Below are positions 54,115 to 63,578 of a stretch of DNA of 64,000 nucleotides, one piece after another; position 1 is the stretch's first letter; every line of letters begins with the position of its first letter. Origin of the DNA: Segatella copri (GTDB lineage: Bacteria > Bacteroidota > Bacteroidia > Bacteroidales > Bacteroidaceae). The DNA lies in the NCBI RefSeq assembly GCF_949820605.1, contig NZ_CATKVU010000006.1:2863001-2927000 (forward strand). Direction: 5' to 3'. The position numbers and the translations under genes are program-made. The notes beneath the pieces are model-generated. The model saw only the letters and a program-made list of their open reading frames with translations. It was not told where the DNA came from and made no database searches.

Positions 54115-54580
54115 TGACTGGGTGGATGCCAAAGACATGCCATTAATTGTTCGAAAAGACATTAAATTCCGAGGTCAATCTTTCATACATCCTACAGGAA
54201 GAGAAATTATAGTTTCTGACAATACATTTGCAATCTGGGTATATGGTCAAGTTATGAAACAACATACCCCAACATTGAAAGAAATTAAAGAAATGCTTCA
54301 AAACAATATGATTCCTATGCTGTTTATGCAAACTAAAGATGGCAAACAAAAAGCAAAGTATTCCAAGCCTTTAGGAACAGATGCTTTACAAGGATGGAAG
54401 CTATGTCACATTGAACCTATCGGTTTTAACAGTTCAAAAAGCATAAATGAAATAGATATACATTCTATAGAAGAGCATTTCCGTAAATATGCGAACCCAT
54501 ACAATATGTTTGTTCTACCAAAAGAAATTGGAGATTTAGGAGAGATACAAGTATTTATTGATGAGCAAAGAAGGAAATAA
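54077..54580 (+). CDS. Unknown protein in SNF2 operon (167 aa)
   Basis: Begins MSYILDYWNKIINDWVDAKD; the ATG at 54077 is chosen over a TTG two codons earlier. It overlaps the preceding gene by 38 bases. Mixed alpha/beta composition, no membrane segment, no motif recognised. Codon use is more AT-rich than in the housekeeping neighbours, suggesting transfer. A role with the helicase is inferred from the operon only. Confidence 0.68.
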   Translation: MSYILDYWNKIINDWVDAKDMPLIVRKDIKFRGQSFIHPTGREIIVSDNTFAIWVYGQVMKQHTPTLKEIKEMLQNNMIPMLFMQTKDGKQKAKYSKPLGTDALQGWKLCHIEPIGFNSSKSINEIDIHSIEEHFRKYANPYNMFVLPKEIGDLGEIQVFIDEQRRK

Positions 54581-54592
54581 ATAACCTTTTCC

Positions 54593-54623
54593 TTGCTACA
54601 ACCAAATAAAAAGCGTAACTTTG
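54593..54623 (+). promoter_or_regulatory. Promoter of DinD-like gene
   Basis: TTG (54593-54595), 20 bp, TAACTTTG (54616-54623) followed by GCCG, 26 bases before the start codon. Confidence 0.72.
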
Positions 54624-54649
54624 CCGAAATATCATAAAAATAAGCAATT

Positions 54650-55486
54650 ATGAAGGAAGAAGAAATCAAAGAATTGTTCGAGCAATTCGAAGCTATCGCC
54701 AACGAATACGAAGGCGTAGAGTGTTGGAGTGCAAGAGAACTTGCACAAGTGTTGGGTTATAGCCAATGGCGTAATTTCGAAGGAATTATCGAAAAAGCAA
54801 AAGCATCATGTACCAATGCAGGGCAAGAGGTATCATACCATTTTGCTGATGTCAGCAAAATGGTCACCCTTGGTTCTGGATCTCAGCGTGAAGTCAAAGA
54901 CTACATGCTGACTCGTTATGCTTGCTACCTTATTGCCCAAAATGGCGATCCACGCAAGCCACAAATCTCTTTTGCCCAAAACTACTTTGCCGTACAAACT
55001 CGCCGAGCAGAATTGGTGCAAAAGCGTTTGCTGGAATACGAACGTGTACAAGCACGTGCAAAACTTGCAGAAACAGAGAAGCGTCTCTCTGGTGTGCTGT
55101 ATGAAAGAGGGGTGGACAGCAAAGGCTTTGCCATCATTCGCTCACTAGGTGACAAGGCGTTGTTTAATCTCGACACGGCTCTTCTCAAACGTAAATTGGG
55201 TGCTCCTAACAGCCGACCTCTCGCCGATTTCCTTCCAACACTAAATATTAAAGCTAAAGATTTTGCTGCAGAAATGACTTCTGTCAACGTTCAGCAAAAG
55301 GATTTACATGGTCAGCAATCTATCTGTCAAGAGCATGTCGATAATAATAAGGCTGTTCGTAATATGATGCTCCAACGTGGCATTGTGCCAGAAAATCTTC
55401 CTGCAGATGAAGACGTCAAGAAAGTAGAACGCAGATTAAAATCTGACGAAAAGACATTGACCAAAAAGAATAGCAAAAAGAAATAA
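54650..55486 (+). CDS. DinD-like DNA-damage-inducible protein
   Basis: 278 aa. The N-terminal BRO-N-like part (CWSARELAQVLGYSQWRNF) with HFADVSKMVTLGSGS and VKDYMLTRYACYLIAQNGDP matches DinD. The C-terminal part (VLYERGVDSKGFAIIRSLGD) and a Lys-rich tail follow. In E. coli DinD is SOS-induced and inhibits RecA-mediated strand exchange. Here it has its own promoter at the end of the SNF2 cassette, just before the second copy of the ychF promoter repeat. Confidence 0.85.
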   Translation: MKEEEIKELFEQFEAIANEYEGVECWSARELAQVLGYSQWRNFEGIIEKAKASCTNAGQEVSYHFADVSKMVTLGSGSQREVKDYMLTRYACYLIAQNGDPRKPQISFAQNYFAVQTRRAELVQKRLLEYERVQARAKLAETEKRLSGVLYERGVDSKGFAIIRSLGDKALFNLDTALLKRKLGAPNSRPLADFLPTLNIKAKDFAAEMTSVNVQQKDLHGQQSICQEHVDNNKAVRNMMLQRGIVPENLPADEDVKKVERRLKSDEKTLTKKNSKKK

Positions 55487-55542
55487 TATCTATCATAATT
55501 CTATAACTAGAGAAGATGTAAGAATTTCACCACACATCTATG

Positions 55543-55625
55543 ATTTTTAGTTAATTTTCAACGATTTCTTCGTATCTTTCATTTATAATGTGTAACTTTG
55601 CAGCGGAAATTTAAACGTTTAAAGA
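55543..55625 (+). promoter_or_regulatory. ychF promoter region; right copy of direct repeat
   Basis: 55543-55601 matches 50994-51052 with three differences. It includes TAACTTTG (55592-55599) followed by GCAGCGG, and ends just before the ychF start. Confidence 0.8.
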
Positions 55626-55629
55626 TAAA

Positions 55630-56733
55630 ATGGCATTAAAATGTGGTATTGTAGGCCTCCCAAACGTGGGTAAGTCTACACTGTTCAACTGTCTGTCTAG
55701 TGCAAAGGCACAGGCAGCTAACTTCCCTTTCTGTACTATCGAACCAAACTTGGGCGTCATCACCGTACCAGATGAGCGACTCAACAAGTTGGCAGAGATT
55801 GTTCACCCAGGACGCATCGTCCCAGCTACTTGCGAAATCGTGGATATCGCAGGTCTCGTAAAGGGTGCCAGCAAGGGCGAAGGTCTTGGTAATAAATTCT
55901 TGGGAAATATCCGTGAGTGCGATGCTATCATCCACGTAATCCGCTGTTTCGACGATGACAACATCGTGCGCGAGGGTGGCGCTAAAGTTGATCCTTTGGA
56001 GGATAAGAGCGTCATCGATACAGAGTTGCAGCTCAAGGACCTGGAAACTATCGAATCTCAGCTCACCAAGCAGAAGAAGACTGCTGCAGCAGGCAACAAG
56101 GATGCTAAGACGATGGTTACCGTTCTGGAGGCTTACAAGGCTGTTCTGGAGCAGGGAAAGAATGCTCGTGGCGTTACTTTCGAAACCAAGGAAGAGCAGA
56201 AGGTGGCTCACGACCTCTTCCTCCTCACTACCAAGCCTGTGCTCTACGTGGCCAATGTTGACGAGGCTTCTGCCAAGACCGGCAACGAGTATAGCAAGAA
56301 GGTAGAGGAAATCGCCAAGGAAGAAGGTGCTGAGTGCATGGTCATCGCTGCAAAGACAGAGGAAGACATCGCATCGCTCGAAACCTACGAGGACAAACTG
56401 ATGTTCCTCGAAGAACTCGGACTGGAAGAGAGCGGCGTAAACCGACTCATCAAGAAGGCATATGCCCTGCTGAACCTCGAAACATTCATCACCGCTGGTG
56501 AAATGGAGGTCAAGGCATGGACCTATCACAAGGGCTGGAAGGCTCCTCAGTGTGCCGGCGTCATCCATACCGACTTCGAGAAGGGATTCATCCGTGCAGA
56601 GGTTATCAAGTATGATGACTATATCAAGTATGGCTCTGAGGCTGCAGTACGCGAGGCTGGTAAGCTCGGCATCGAGGGCAAGGAGTACGTCGTACAGGAT
56701 GGTGACATCATGCACTTCCGCTTCAATGTATAA
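55630..56733 (+). CDS. ychF: Redox-regulated ATPase/GTPase YchF
   Basis: 367 aa Obg-family P-loop protein that binds ribosomes and prefers ATP. G1 is [13 protein letters not shown]3 is [19 protein letters not shown], with a coiled-coil insert and a C-terminal TGS domain ([31 protein letters not shown]). Probably co-transcribed with lgt, 18 bases downstream. Confidence 0.96.
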   Translation: MALKCGIVGLPNVGKSTLFNCLSSAKAQAANFPFCTIEPNLGVITVPDERLNKLAEIVHPGRIVPATCEIVDIAGLVKGASKGEGLGNKFLGNIRECDAIIHVIRCFDDDNIVREGGAKVDPLEDKSVIDTELQLKDLETIESQLTKQKKTAAAGNKDAKTMVTVLEAYKAVLEQGKNARGVTFETKEEQKVAHDLFLLTTKPVLYVANVDEASAKTGNEYSKKVEEIAKEEGAECMVIAAKTEEDIASLETYEDKLMFLEELGLEESGVNRLIKKAYALLNLETFITAGEMEVKAWTYHKGWKAPQCAGVIHTDFEKGFIRAEVIKYDDYIKYGSEAAVREAGKLGIEGKEYVVQDGDIMHFRFNV

Positions 56734-56751
56734 TCCTATTCTTCTACGGTT

Positions 56752-57615
56752 ATGATAGCAAATCTGCTTAACTATATCGTATGGGACCCAGACCCAATCC
56801 TGGCTCATCTGGGTCCTATGACCATCCGCTACTACTCCACCTGCTGGATGATTGGTCTGCTGCTGGGTTATCTGCTCATGAGCAAGCTTTACAAGCAGCA
56901 GGGGCTCTCAGATGAGAAGTTCTCCCCACTGTTTCTCTACATCTTCTTAGGTGTACTGATAGGTGGCCGTTTGGGACATTGCATCTTCTATCAGCCGGAA
57001 TATTTTCTCACCCAGTGGGATCACTTCATCGAGATGCTGATACCTATCCACCACATGCCTGACGGCAGCTGGAAGTTTACGGGGTATGAGGGACTGGCGA
57101 GCCACGGAGGCGTATTCGGCATGTTCGTCGGCATCTGGCTCTATTGCCGCAACATGAAGGTGAGCGGCTGGGTAGTGCTCGATAATATGGGTATCTGCTC
57201 AGGCATTACAGCCACCTTTATCCGTTTGGGCAATCTGATGAATTCAGAGATTATCGGCAAGGTAACCGATGTGCCTTGGGCATTTATCTTCGTTCGCGAA
57301 GACCAGTATCCACGCCATCCGGGTCAGCTCTACGAGGCTTTGGCATACTTCTGCTTTTTCCTCCTCATCCTCTTCATCTACAAGAAGAGAGGACCTAAGA
57401 GCGTAGGCACCGGTTTCTATTTCGGTCTTTGCCTTACTCTCATCTTCACCTTCCGTTTCTTCATCGAATATACGAAGGAGATTCAGGTAGCATTCGAGGC
57501 GGGTCTGCCTATGGATATGGGACAGATATTGAGCATTCCGCTCATCATCGCCGGTGTATGGAGCATCGCTTCCAGCACAAAGAGAGCGAAAGAAAAGAAC
57601 GTAGAGGCAAAATAA
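56752..57615 (+). CDS. lgt: Prolipoprotein diacylglyceryl transferase
   Basis: 287 aa inner-membrane enzyme adding diacylglycerol to the lipobox Cys. About seven hydrophobic helices; the signatures are GGRLGHCIFYQPE, GLASHGGVFGM, RLGNLMNSEIIG and HPGQLYEAL. The second gene after ychF; ends at a bidirectional terminator shared with mutS. Confidence 0.95.
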   Translation: MIANLLNYIVWDPDPILAHLGPMTIRYYSTCWMIGLLLGYLLMSKLYKQQGLSDEKFSPLFLYIFLGVLIGGRLGHCIFYQPEYFLTQWDHFIEMLIPIHHMPDGSWKFTGYEGLASHGGVFGMFVGIWLYCRNMKVSGWVVLDNMGICSGITATFIRLGNLMNSEIIGKVTDVPWAFIFVREDQYPRHPGQLYEALAYFCFFLLILFIYKKRGPKSVGTGFYFGLCLTLIFTFRFFIEYTKEIQVAFEAGLPMDMGQILSIPLIIAGVWSIASSTKRAKEKNVEAK

Positions 57616-57641
57616 TATTAGACGACTTATTTTCAGATTAT

Positions 57642-57691
57642 AAAAATCCCTCCTCGTGCAACAGCATCTGCTGCCACGGGGAGGGATTTAT
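57642..57691. terminator. Bidirectional terminator between lgt and mutS
   Basis: AAATCCCTCC(T)CGTG (57644-57658) pairs with CACGGGGAGGGATTT (57675-57689), with A-run before and T-rich after, serving both convergent genes. Confidence 0.85.
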
Positions 57692-57695
57692 ATTT

Positions 57696-60359
57696 TTATC
57701 TTCCCAGTAGAATCTTCTTGATGTCATTGAGCTTGTTCAATGCCTCTACCGGAGTGAGATTGTTCACATCCAGCCCGAGTATTTCATCACGTATCTGCGT
57801 CAGTACAGGATCATCGAGCTGGAAGAAACTGAGCTGCACACCATCCTTAGGTTCATCGATGTGCTGTACGTTCGGTTTACCGGCACCGCCAACCCCGGCA
57901 TTGTCATCCTCCAACTGTTTGAGAATCACATTGGCACGGTTCACAATGCTGCGGGGCATACCGGCAATCTCTGCCACATGGATACCGAAAGAGTGCTCAC
58001 TGCCTCCCGGTTCCAGTTTACGCAGGAAGATTACCTTTCCGTCCACCTCTCTCACACTCACATTGAAGTTCTTGATGCGAGGGAAGTTCTTCTCCATCTC
58101 GTTGAGCTCATGATAGTGGGTAGCAAAGAGCGTACGTGCCTGCGCCTTCTTATGTTCGTGCAGATATTCCACGATAGCCCAGGCAATGGAAATACCATCG
58201 TAGGTAGAAGTACCTCTTCCCAGCTCATCAAAGAGCACCAGCGAGCGCGGAGAAACGTTGTTCAAAATGTTTGCTGCCTCGGTCATCTCTACCATGAAGG
58301 TCGATTCGCCGAGCGATATATTGTCGCTTGCACCTACACGTGTGAAGATTTTATCCACCAGTCCTACTCGGGCGCTCTCTGCGGGCACAAAACAGCCTAC
58401 CTGTGCCAGCAGCACGATAAGGGCAGTCTGGCGTAGCAGAGCCGATTTACCAGCCATGTTAGGACCGGTAATCATCATGATCTGCTGTTTCTCGGTATCG
58501 AGCAGCACATCGTTAGGTACATAGCGTTCGCCAAGCGGCAGTTGGGTTTCAATCACCGGATGCCTGCCCTGCTTGATGTCGAGCACCTCAGAATCATCGA
58601 CGATAGGGCGCACGTAGCGGTTCTCGTCAGATGTCTTTGCAAATGACAAAAGACAGTCCATACGGGCGATGAGGTTGGCATTGATCTGTATCTGCGGAAT
58701 ATACTCCTGCATGGCAGCTATCAGTTCGTTGAAGAGCTGTGCTTCCAATACTAGAATCTTCTCATCAGCACCGAGAATCTTTTCCTCATATTCCTTCAGT
58801 TCCTGGGTGATATAACGCTCTGCCTGAGCCAGCGTCTGCTTGCGTATCCACTCTTCAGGCACCTTGTCCTTAAAGGTATTTCTCACCTCCAGATAGTATC
58901 CGAAAACATTATTGTAACCTACCTTCAGACTCGAAATTCCTGTCTTTTCTATCTCCCTTTCCTGTATCTTGAGCAGATAATCCTTGCCGTGGCGGCTGAT
59001 GGCACGAAGGTCGTCAAGTTCAGCATTGAATCCGTCGGCTATCACGTCACCCTTATTGACCAGCTGTGGCGGATCGGGCTGTATTTCCCTGGCGATGCGG
59101 TCTTTCAGGGTCTCGCATACGTTCAGCTGCTCGCCTACCCGCTTCAGAGCCTCGTTCGTAGCATGCTGGCATGCCACCTTGATAGGCTTGATGGCTTCGA
59201 GTGCATTCTTCAGCTGAACCACTTCGCGAGGCGAAACTCTACCCACGGCTACTTTGGAAATGATACGCTCCAGGTCGCTGATGCGATGCAGCTGGTCATC
59301 GAGAAGCTGACGGAATTCCGGTTCCTTGAAGAAATATTCTACGATGTCGAGGCGCTCGTTGATAGGTTTCACATCTTTCAATGGGAAGACCAGCCAGCGT
59401 CTGAGCATACGTCCGCCCATCGCCGTTACCGTACGGTCGATGACATTCAGGAGAGAAGAACCGTCTTCCTGCATAGGGGCAACCAGCTCCAGACTGCGGA
59501 TGGTAAACCTATCCATACGCACGAACTTATCTTCTTCAATACGTGAAAGGGCGGTGATATGATTAATCTGTGTATGCTGGGTAATCTCGAGATACTGCAT
59601 GATGGCACCACTGGCTATCACGCCGTTCTTGAGATGCTCTACACCGAAACCTTTCAGAGATTTTGTCTTGAAATGTCCCAGGAGTTTCTGCAGGGCTGTC
59701 TGTTCGGTGAAAACCCAGTCATCCAGTTCGAAGGTACAGTATTTGCTACCGAAATATTTCTCGAAGTCATTCTTTCGGGCACGGTCGTAGAGTACCTCTT
59801 TCGGCATGAAGTTGCCCATCAGTTTTTCTACATAGTCGTAGGTTCCCTCGCCGGTAAGAAACTCTCCGGTCGAGATATCCAGAAAGCTAACACCGCAGGC
59901 GGTCTTGCCGAAGTGTACGGCTGCCAGGAAGTTGTTCTCCTTGTAGTTCAGGACGTTATCTCCCATCGCCACACCCGGTGTAACGAGTTCGGTAATACCT
60001 CGCTTCACCATCTTGTCCATCTGGCTCAGTCCCTTCTTACCTTTTATTTCGAGTCGTTTCTTCTTCGGGTCTTCCAGCTGGTCGCATACCGCTACGCGCT
60101 TACCCGCCCTGATGAGTTTAGGCAGATAGGTATCCAGAGCATGATGAGGGAATCCTGCCATCTCGGTCGTGCCCGTAGAACCGCCATTGTTACGTCGTGT
60201 CAGCGTAATGCCGAGTATACGGGATGCCTCCACCGCATCTTCGCAGTAAGTTTCGTAGAAGTCACCGCAACGGAAGAGCAGCAGCGCTTCGGGATGTTTC
60301 GATTTCATCTCGAAAAACTGTCTCATCATCGGTGTAAGACCTTTATTATCGTTTGCCAT
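57696..60359 (-). CDS. mutS: DNA mismatch repair protein MutS
   Basis: 887 aa. The N-terminal mismatch-binding domain has the Phe-x-Glu-type motif in [14 protein letters not shown]. Domains II-IV follow, then the ABC-type ATPase: [14 protein letters not shown] (Walker A), [16 protein letters not shown] (Walker B/signature) and FATHYHEL. Full length. Confidence 0.96.
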   Translation of the reverse strand: MANDNKGLTPMMRQFFEMKSKHPEALLLFRCGDFYETYCEDAVEASRILGITLTRRNNGGSTGTTEMAGFPHHALDTYLPKLIRAGKRVAVCDQLEDPKKKRLEIKGKKGLSQMDKMVKRGITELVTPGVAMGDNVLNYKENNFLAAVHFGKTACGVSFLDISTGEFLTGEGTYDYVEKLMGNFMPKEVLYDRARKNDFEKYFGSKYCTFELDDWVFTEQTALQKLLGHFKTKSLKGFGVEHLKNGVIASGAIMQYLEITQHTQINHITALSRIEEDKFVRMDRFTIRSLELVAPMQEDGSSLLNVIDRTVTAMGGRMLRRWLVFPLKDVKPINERLDIVEYFFKEPEFRQLLDDQLHRISDLERIISKVAVGRVSPREVVQLKNALEAIKPIKVACQHATNEALKRVGEQLNVCETLKDRIAREIQPDPPQLVNKGDVIADGFNAELDDLRAISRHGKDYLLKIQEREIEKTGISSLKVGYNNVFGYYLEVRNTFKDKVPEEWIRKQTLAQAERYITQELKEYEEKILGADEKILVLEAQLFNELIAAMQEYIPQIQINANLIARMDCLLSFAKTSDENRYVRPIVDDSEVLDIKQGRHPVIETQLPLGERYVPNDVLLDTEKQQIMMITGPNMAGKSALLRQTALIVLLAQVGCFVPAESARVGLVDKIFTRVGASDNISLGESTFMVEMTEAANILNNVSPRSLVLFDELGRGTSTYDGISIAWAIVEYLHEHKKAQARTLFATHYHELNEMEKNFPRIKNFNVSVREVDGKVIFLRKLEPGGSEHSFGIHVAEIAGMPRSIVNRANVILKQLEDDNAGVGGAGKPNVQHIDEPKDGVQLSFFQLDDPVLTQIRDEILGLDVNNLTPVEALNKLNDIKKILLGR

Positions 60360-60403
60360 TATCTTTTTTCTCCTTATATTATTTCTTTTAATTTACATAG
60401 TTT

Positions 60404-61543
60404 CTATCTACAATACTCCTCCTTAAACCACAGCCGGTATATCGGGTCAACAAAGCCAAAAGCATCGTTTTGCTTTTCGATAATATCTTTGTTCTGGAGA
60501 GTTTTCCTATTCTTGACAATCGTATTTGGATTACCAAGATTATAGATTTGTTTCACGGCTTGCGAGGAGAAATGCTGTTCACCATTGGCTATAGCCTTAA
60601 GCATCTCTATCTGGGTAGAACTGAGATTCTCCGTATCATTCTGAAACATCGGGGTATTGATGTTGAGTACCTGTTTCAATCCCAGATGATATATATCTTC
60701 CGTCACTTCCGAAACCGTGAAACTCCAGATAAAATAACACAACTGCTGGAGATACCAGGAATGGCAGGCCACGGCATAACAGATCCGCTCGGCCATCTCT
60801 GCAGAGATTGACTTTCCTGTCTTCTCGAAAGATGACAGAATGAATGGAATCCAATGCTCCTTAGCTATCTTCTGCATGAAAATCACTTGTCCAAAGCGAT
60901 AAAAAGGACTATTGGAATTGTTGAAGATATTGAGCATCATGTTTCGCTTGCTGCCGTAGAGACAGTAAGAGGTAAGCTGCTGTTGCTGCCATACCGAACG
61001 CATCTTTCCCTCCATATCCTTATACTCAGGAAGATTAGCCAACTGCTGGAACTCGTCGATGCAGATGATAATCCTGATGCCCTTTTCCTTTGCCAGCAAC
61101 TCAGGCAGTTGGAGAATCGCCATCTTATCACGCTCCTGTGGCACAAACTTCAGGTCGAAAGCCATGAAGTCGGTCACCTGGTCGTTGATTACAACCTGCG
61201 GTATCACACCTGTCAGGAATTTCTTTGCATCCTCTATCCATCGTTCCATTTTAGAGGAAGCACAAGCTATAACCTGACTGGCAAAAGTGCGATAAAATTC
61301 AGATTCAGAGCCGATGCTGAAGGCATCGATATAACAGATTCTTACGTTATTATCCTCATCAGCCAATTCGTTCATCGCCCTTTTCACTAGTGATGATTTA
61401 CCCCATCGGCGTGGTGAAATCAGCATCACGTTGATATGGGAGGACAGTAATTGCTTCAGCAAAGCCCTGTCTTCCTGTCTGTCGATAAAATTCTCATTGG
61501 TGGCTAATGTACCAAATTGAAATGGTGATAGATATTTTGCCAT
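60404..61543 (-). CDS. AAA+ ATPase (archaeal-ATPase type, unknown role)
   Basis: 379 aa starting MAKYLSPFQFGTLATNENF; the ATG at 61564 is excluded because it coincides with the -7 element (61563-61570). Walker A is ISPRRWGKSSLVKRAM, Walker B is IICIDEFQQL, and a C-terminal winged-helix-like region (SSTQIEMLKAIANGEQHFSS) precedes a FVDPIYRLWF motif typical of these Bacteroidota ATPases. Such proteins belong to the STAND/ORC-like class with unknown targets. Its promoter has a tandem operator-like site. Confidence 0.8.
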   Translation of the reverse strand: MAKYLSPFQFGTLATNENFIDRQEDRALLKQLLSSHINVMLISPRRWGKSSLVKRAMNELADEDNNVRICYIDAFSIGSESEFYRTFASQVIACASSKMERWIEDAKKFLTGVIPQVVINDQVTDFMAFDLKFVPQERDKMAILQLPELLAKEKGIRIIICIDEFQQLANLPEYKDMEGKMRSVWQQQQLTSYCLYGSKRNMMLNIFNNSNSPFYRFGQVIFMQKIAKEHWIPFILSSFEKTGKSISAEMAERICYAVACHSWYLQQLCYFIWSFTVSEVTEDIYHLGLKQVLNINTPMFQNDTENLSSTQIEMLKAIANGEQHFSSQAVKQIYNLGNPNTIVKNRKTLQNKDIIEKQNDAFGFVDPIYRLWFKEEYCR

Positions 61544-61562
61544 ATTCCTTATAATTTGGTAC

Positions 61563-61606
61563 AAAGTTACGAAATATTACCCTAAGGTAAGTTACCCTAA
61601 GGTAAT
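61563..61606. promoter_or_regulatory. Divergent promoter region with tandem TTACCCTAAGGTAA sites
   Basis: Minus-strand -7 TAACTTTG (61563-61570) for the ATPase gene. Two copies of TTACCCTAAGGTAA (61578-61591 and 61593-61606), spaced 15 bp, cover the -33 region. The plus-strand phosphoesterase promoter lies beyond. Confidence 0.72.
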
Positions 61607-61668
61607 ATTTAGAGTTTTTTAAATGAATATATGCTGCATTACCATAATAAAGTCGTACTTTTGTACTC

Positions 61669-63531
61669 ATGAAAAAGAAACAATTATACATAGGGGTTCT
61701 GTTGGTTGCTTGCTGCGCGCTCGTAGCAATAGGCATCACCTTGCACCTGCTCTACCCCAAGAAACAGATACAGAACCTGGTGAAAAACCCACCGGTTCTC
61801 CGGCTCAAGCCACAGCCTGCAGATACGCTGAAGAAGAAACCTGTGAAGAAGATGGATTTCAATATCTCCGGAACTTTAAGAGATAAGGAAGGAAAGGGAG
61901 TGGCAGGCGTCATCGTGAGCGATGGATTCAACTGTGTGAAAACCGATGCACAGGGCAGATATAAGATGAAGCGAGACAGCCTGGCAAAATTCATATACTA
62001 TTCTGTTCCAGCTGATTGCGAGGTCCCTACCCATTCTAAGACCGATCGCACGGCTTTCTTCTACCAAAAGGTATCCAAGGGGAAGAAAACCTATAACTTC
62101 ACCCTCACCCGACTGCCGGGCGGCAAGGAGATTCACTATAAGATGATAGTCATCGGCGATCCGCAGGTTACCAATGCCTACAGCCCTTACTATACTTCTC
62201 CGGATGATAATCCCATCAAGAAGAGCGATGTAGAAAGATTCACTACCCAGACGATGGCGGATATCAGACAAACCATCAGTTCGCTGCCTGCCGGAACATC
62301 GGTCTACGGGCTCAGCATGGGCGATGATGTGCAGTATTATGGCGGCTACAACGCCAAACTGGAGCGTCAGATACGCCAGGCATTGGGCTCTTCAGAGATG
62401 CGTCTCTTCTCCGTCATCGGCAATCACGACCAGGATGGTAAGGCGCTCTACCGCAGGAAATGGGAGGAGAATTTCGGTCCTACCGATTTTTCCTTCAATC
62501 GTGGTGATGTGCATTACATCTGTATTAACAACTGCTTTTTCCATCACGGAATGGCCTATTATTCGCCGGGCGAACTGCGTGAACGCCAGGTAAAATGGCT
62601 GAAGCAGGATTTGGCCCTCACACCAAAGGATATGAAGGTGGTGCTCTGTTATCATATTCCTTTTACCTTCGGCAATGCGCCTTTCAACAAGGCGAAGCCG
62701 CTCAGCAATGCCAATGAGCAGGGGCATTATTCCTCTTCCCGTCTCTCGCTGCTGTTATCTCTTTTGAAGCCATTCAAGGGAGGATATGAACTCTTCTGCG
62801 GCCATACTCATTTTGCCTGCAACCACGAGATCAATTATCAGGGCGAGGATGTGATGGAGCATTGTCATGCTGCTGCCTGTGGCAATATCTGGCAGTCGAA
62901 CATCAACATCTGCGGCACCCCGAACGGATATTATGTCTATAGTTTTGTGGGTACCAGTATCAGCAACTGCTATTACAAGGGAACCTTCTGGGATAAGAGC
63001 AAGCAGATGACCATCTTCCGTGCCCAGACCGATTTCAACGGTGAGAAATATGCCAAAGACTGGCAGTTGGCAACCAACAGAAATATCCTGGTAGCCAATG
63101 TCTTCAATGCTACCAGTCACTGGCGTGTGGTAGCCGTAGAGGATGGCAAGGAATATCTGATGCGCCGCATCAGCAGCAAGGGTCAGGATGCCTTTGCAGC
63201 CGGCTATCATCATAAGTACAGCAAAAGTGTATCCTATCGGTTCGTGAGCAAGGGGAATGGTTATCTCATCATGAACCACCTTTATTATTATACTCCTAGG
63301 AATCCGAATGCCAGAATCATCATCAAAGCATCCGATCCATACGGAAATACCTATACGGCATCGAGCGATGAGGTAACGACAGAGCCTTTCGCCAACTATG
63401 CTCATTATTACGAAAAAGAGTATAAGGAATATAAGAGTAAGAAAGATAAGATGTTGCGGGATTCTATATCTGGCAGACAGAAAGATTCACTTGCTGCAAG
63501 GAAGAAAGATTCTGCAGCAGTACAAAAATAA
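61669..63531 (+). CDS. Calcineurin-like phosphoesterase with N- and C-terminal accessory domains
   Basis: 620 aa. An N-terminal hydrophobic anchor (about 5-22) suggests export or membrane attachment. A beta-sandwich MetallophosN-type domain (about 60-150) precedes the phosphoesterase, with metal motifs VIGDPQVTN, SMGDDVQYYGG, VIGNHDQDGK, CYHIPFTFG and FCGHTHFACNHE. A C-terminal MetallophosC-like domain ends in a Lys/Asp-rich tail. The substrate is unknown. A -7 element TACTTTTG lies at about 61655. Confidence 0.9.
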   Translation: MKKKQLYIGVLLVACCALVAIGITLHLLYPKKQIQNLVKNPPVLRLKPQPADTLKKKPVKKMDFNISGTLRDKEGKGVAGVIVSDGFNCVKTDAQGRYKMKRDSLAKFIYYSVPADCEVPTHSKTDRTAFFYQKVSKGKKTYNFTLTRLPGGKEIHYKMIVIGDPQVTNAYSPYYTSPDDNPIKKSDVERFTTQTMADIRQTISSLPAGTSVYGLSMGDDVQYYGGYNAKLERQIRQALGSSEMRLFSVIGNHDQDGKALYRRKWEENFGPTDFSFNRGDVHYICINNCFFHHGMAYYSPGELRERQVKWLKQDLALTPKDMKVVLCYHIPFTFGNAPFNKAKPLSNANEQGHYSSSRLSLLLSLLKPFKGGYELFCGHTHFACNHEINYQGEDVMEHCHAAACGNIWQSNINICGTPNGYYVYSFVGTSISNCYYKGTFWDKSKQMTIFRAQTDFNGEKYAKDWQLATNRNILVANVFNATSHWRVVAVEDGKEYLMRRISSKGQDAFAAGYHHKYSKSVSYRFVSKGNGYLIMNHLYYYTPRNPNARIIIKASDPYGNTYTASSDEVTTEPFANYAHYYEKEYKEYKSKKDKMLRDSISGRQKDSLAARKKDSAAVQK

Positions 63532-63534
63532 AAA

Positions 63535-63573
63535 GAGAGGGTGCGTCATAAGTTGATGATGCACCCTCTTTTT
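63535..63573. terminator. Bidirectional terminator between phosphoesterase and cysS
   Basis: GAGGGTGCGTCAT pairs with ATGATGCACCCTC with one mismatch, A-run on the left, T-run (63569-63573) on the right. Confidence 0.85.
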
Positions 63574-63578
63574 AAATA

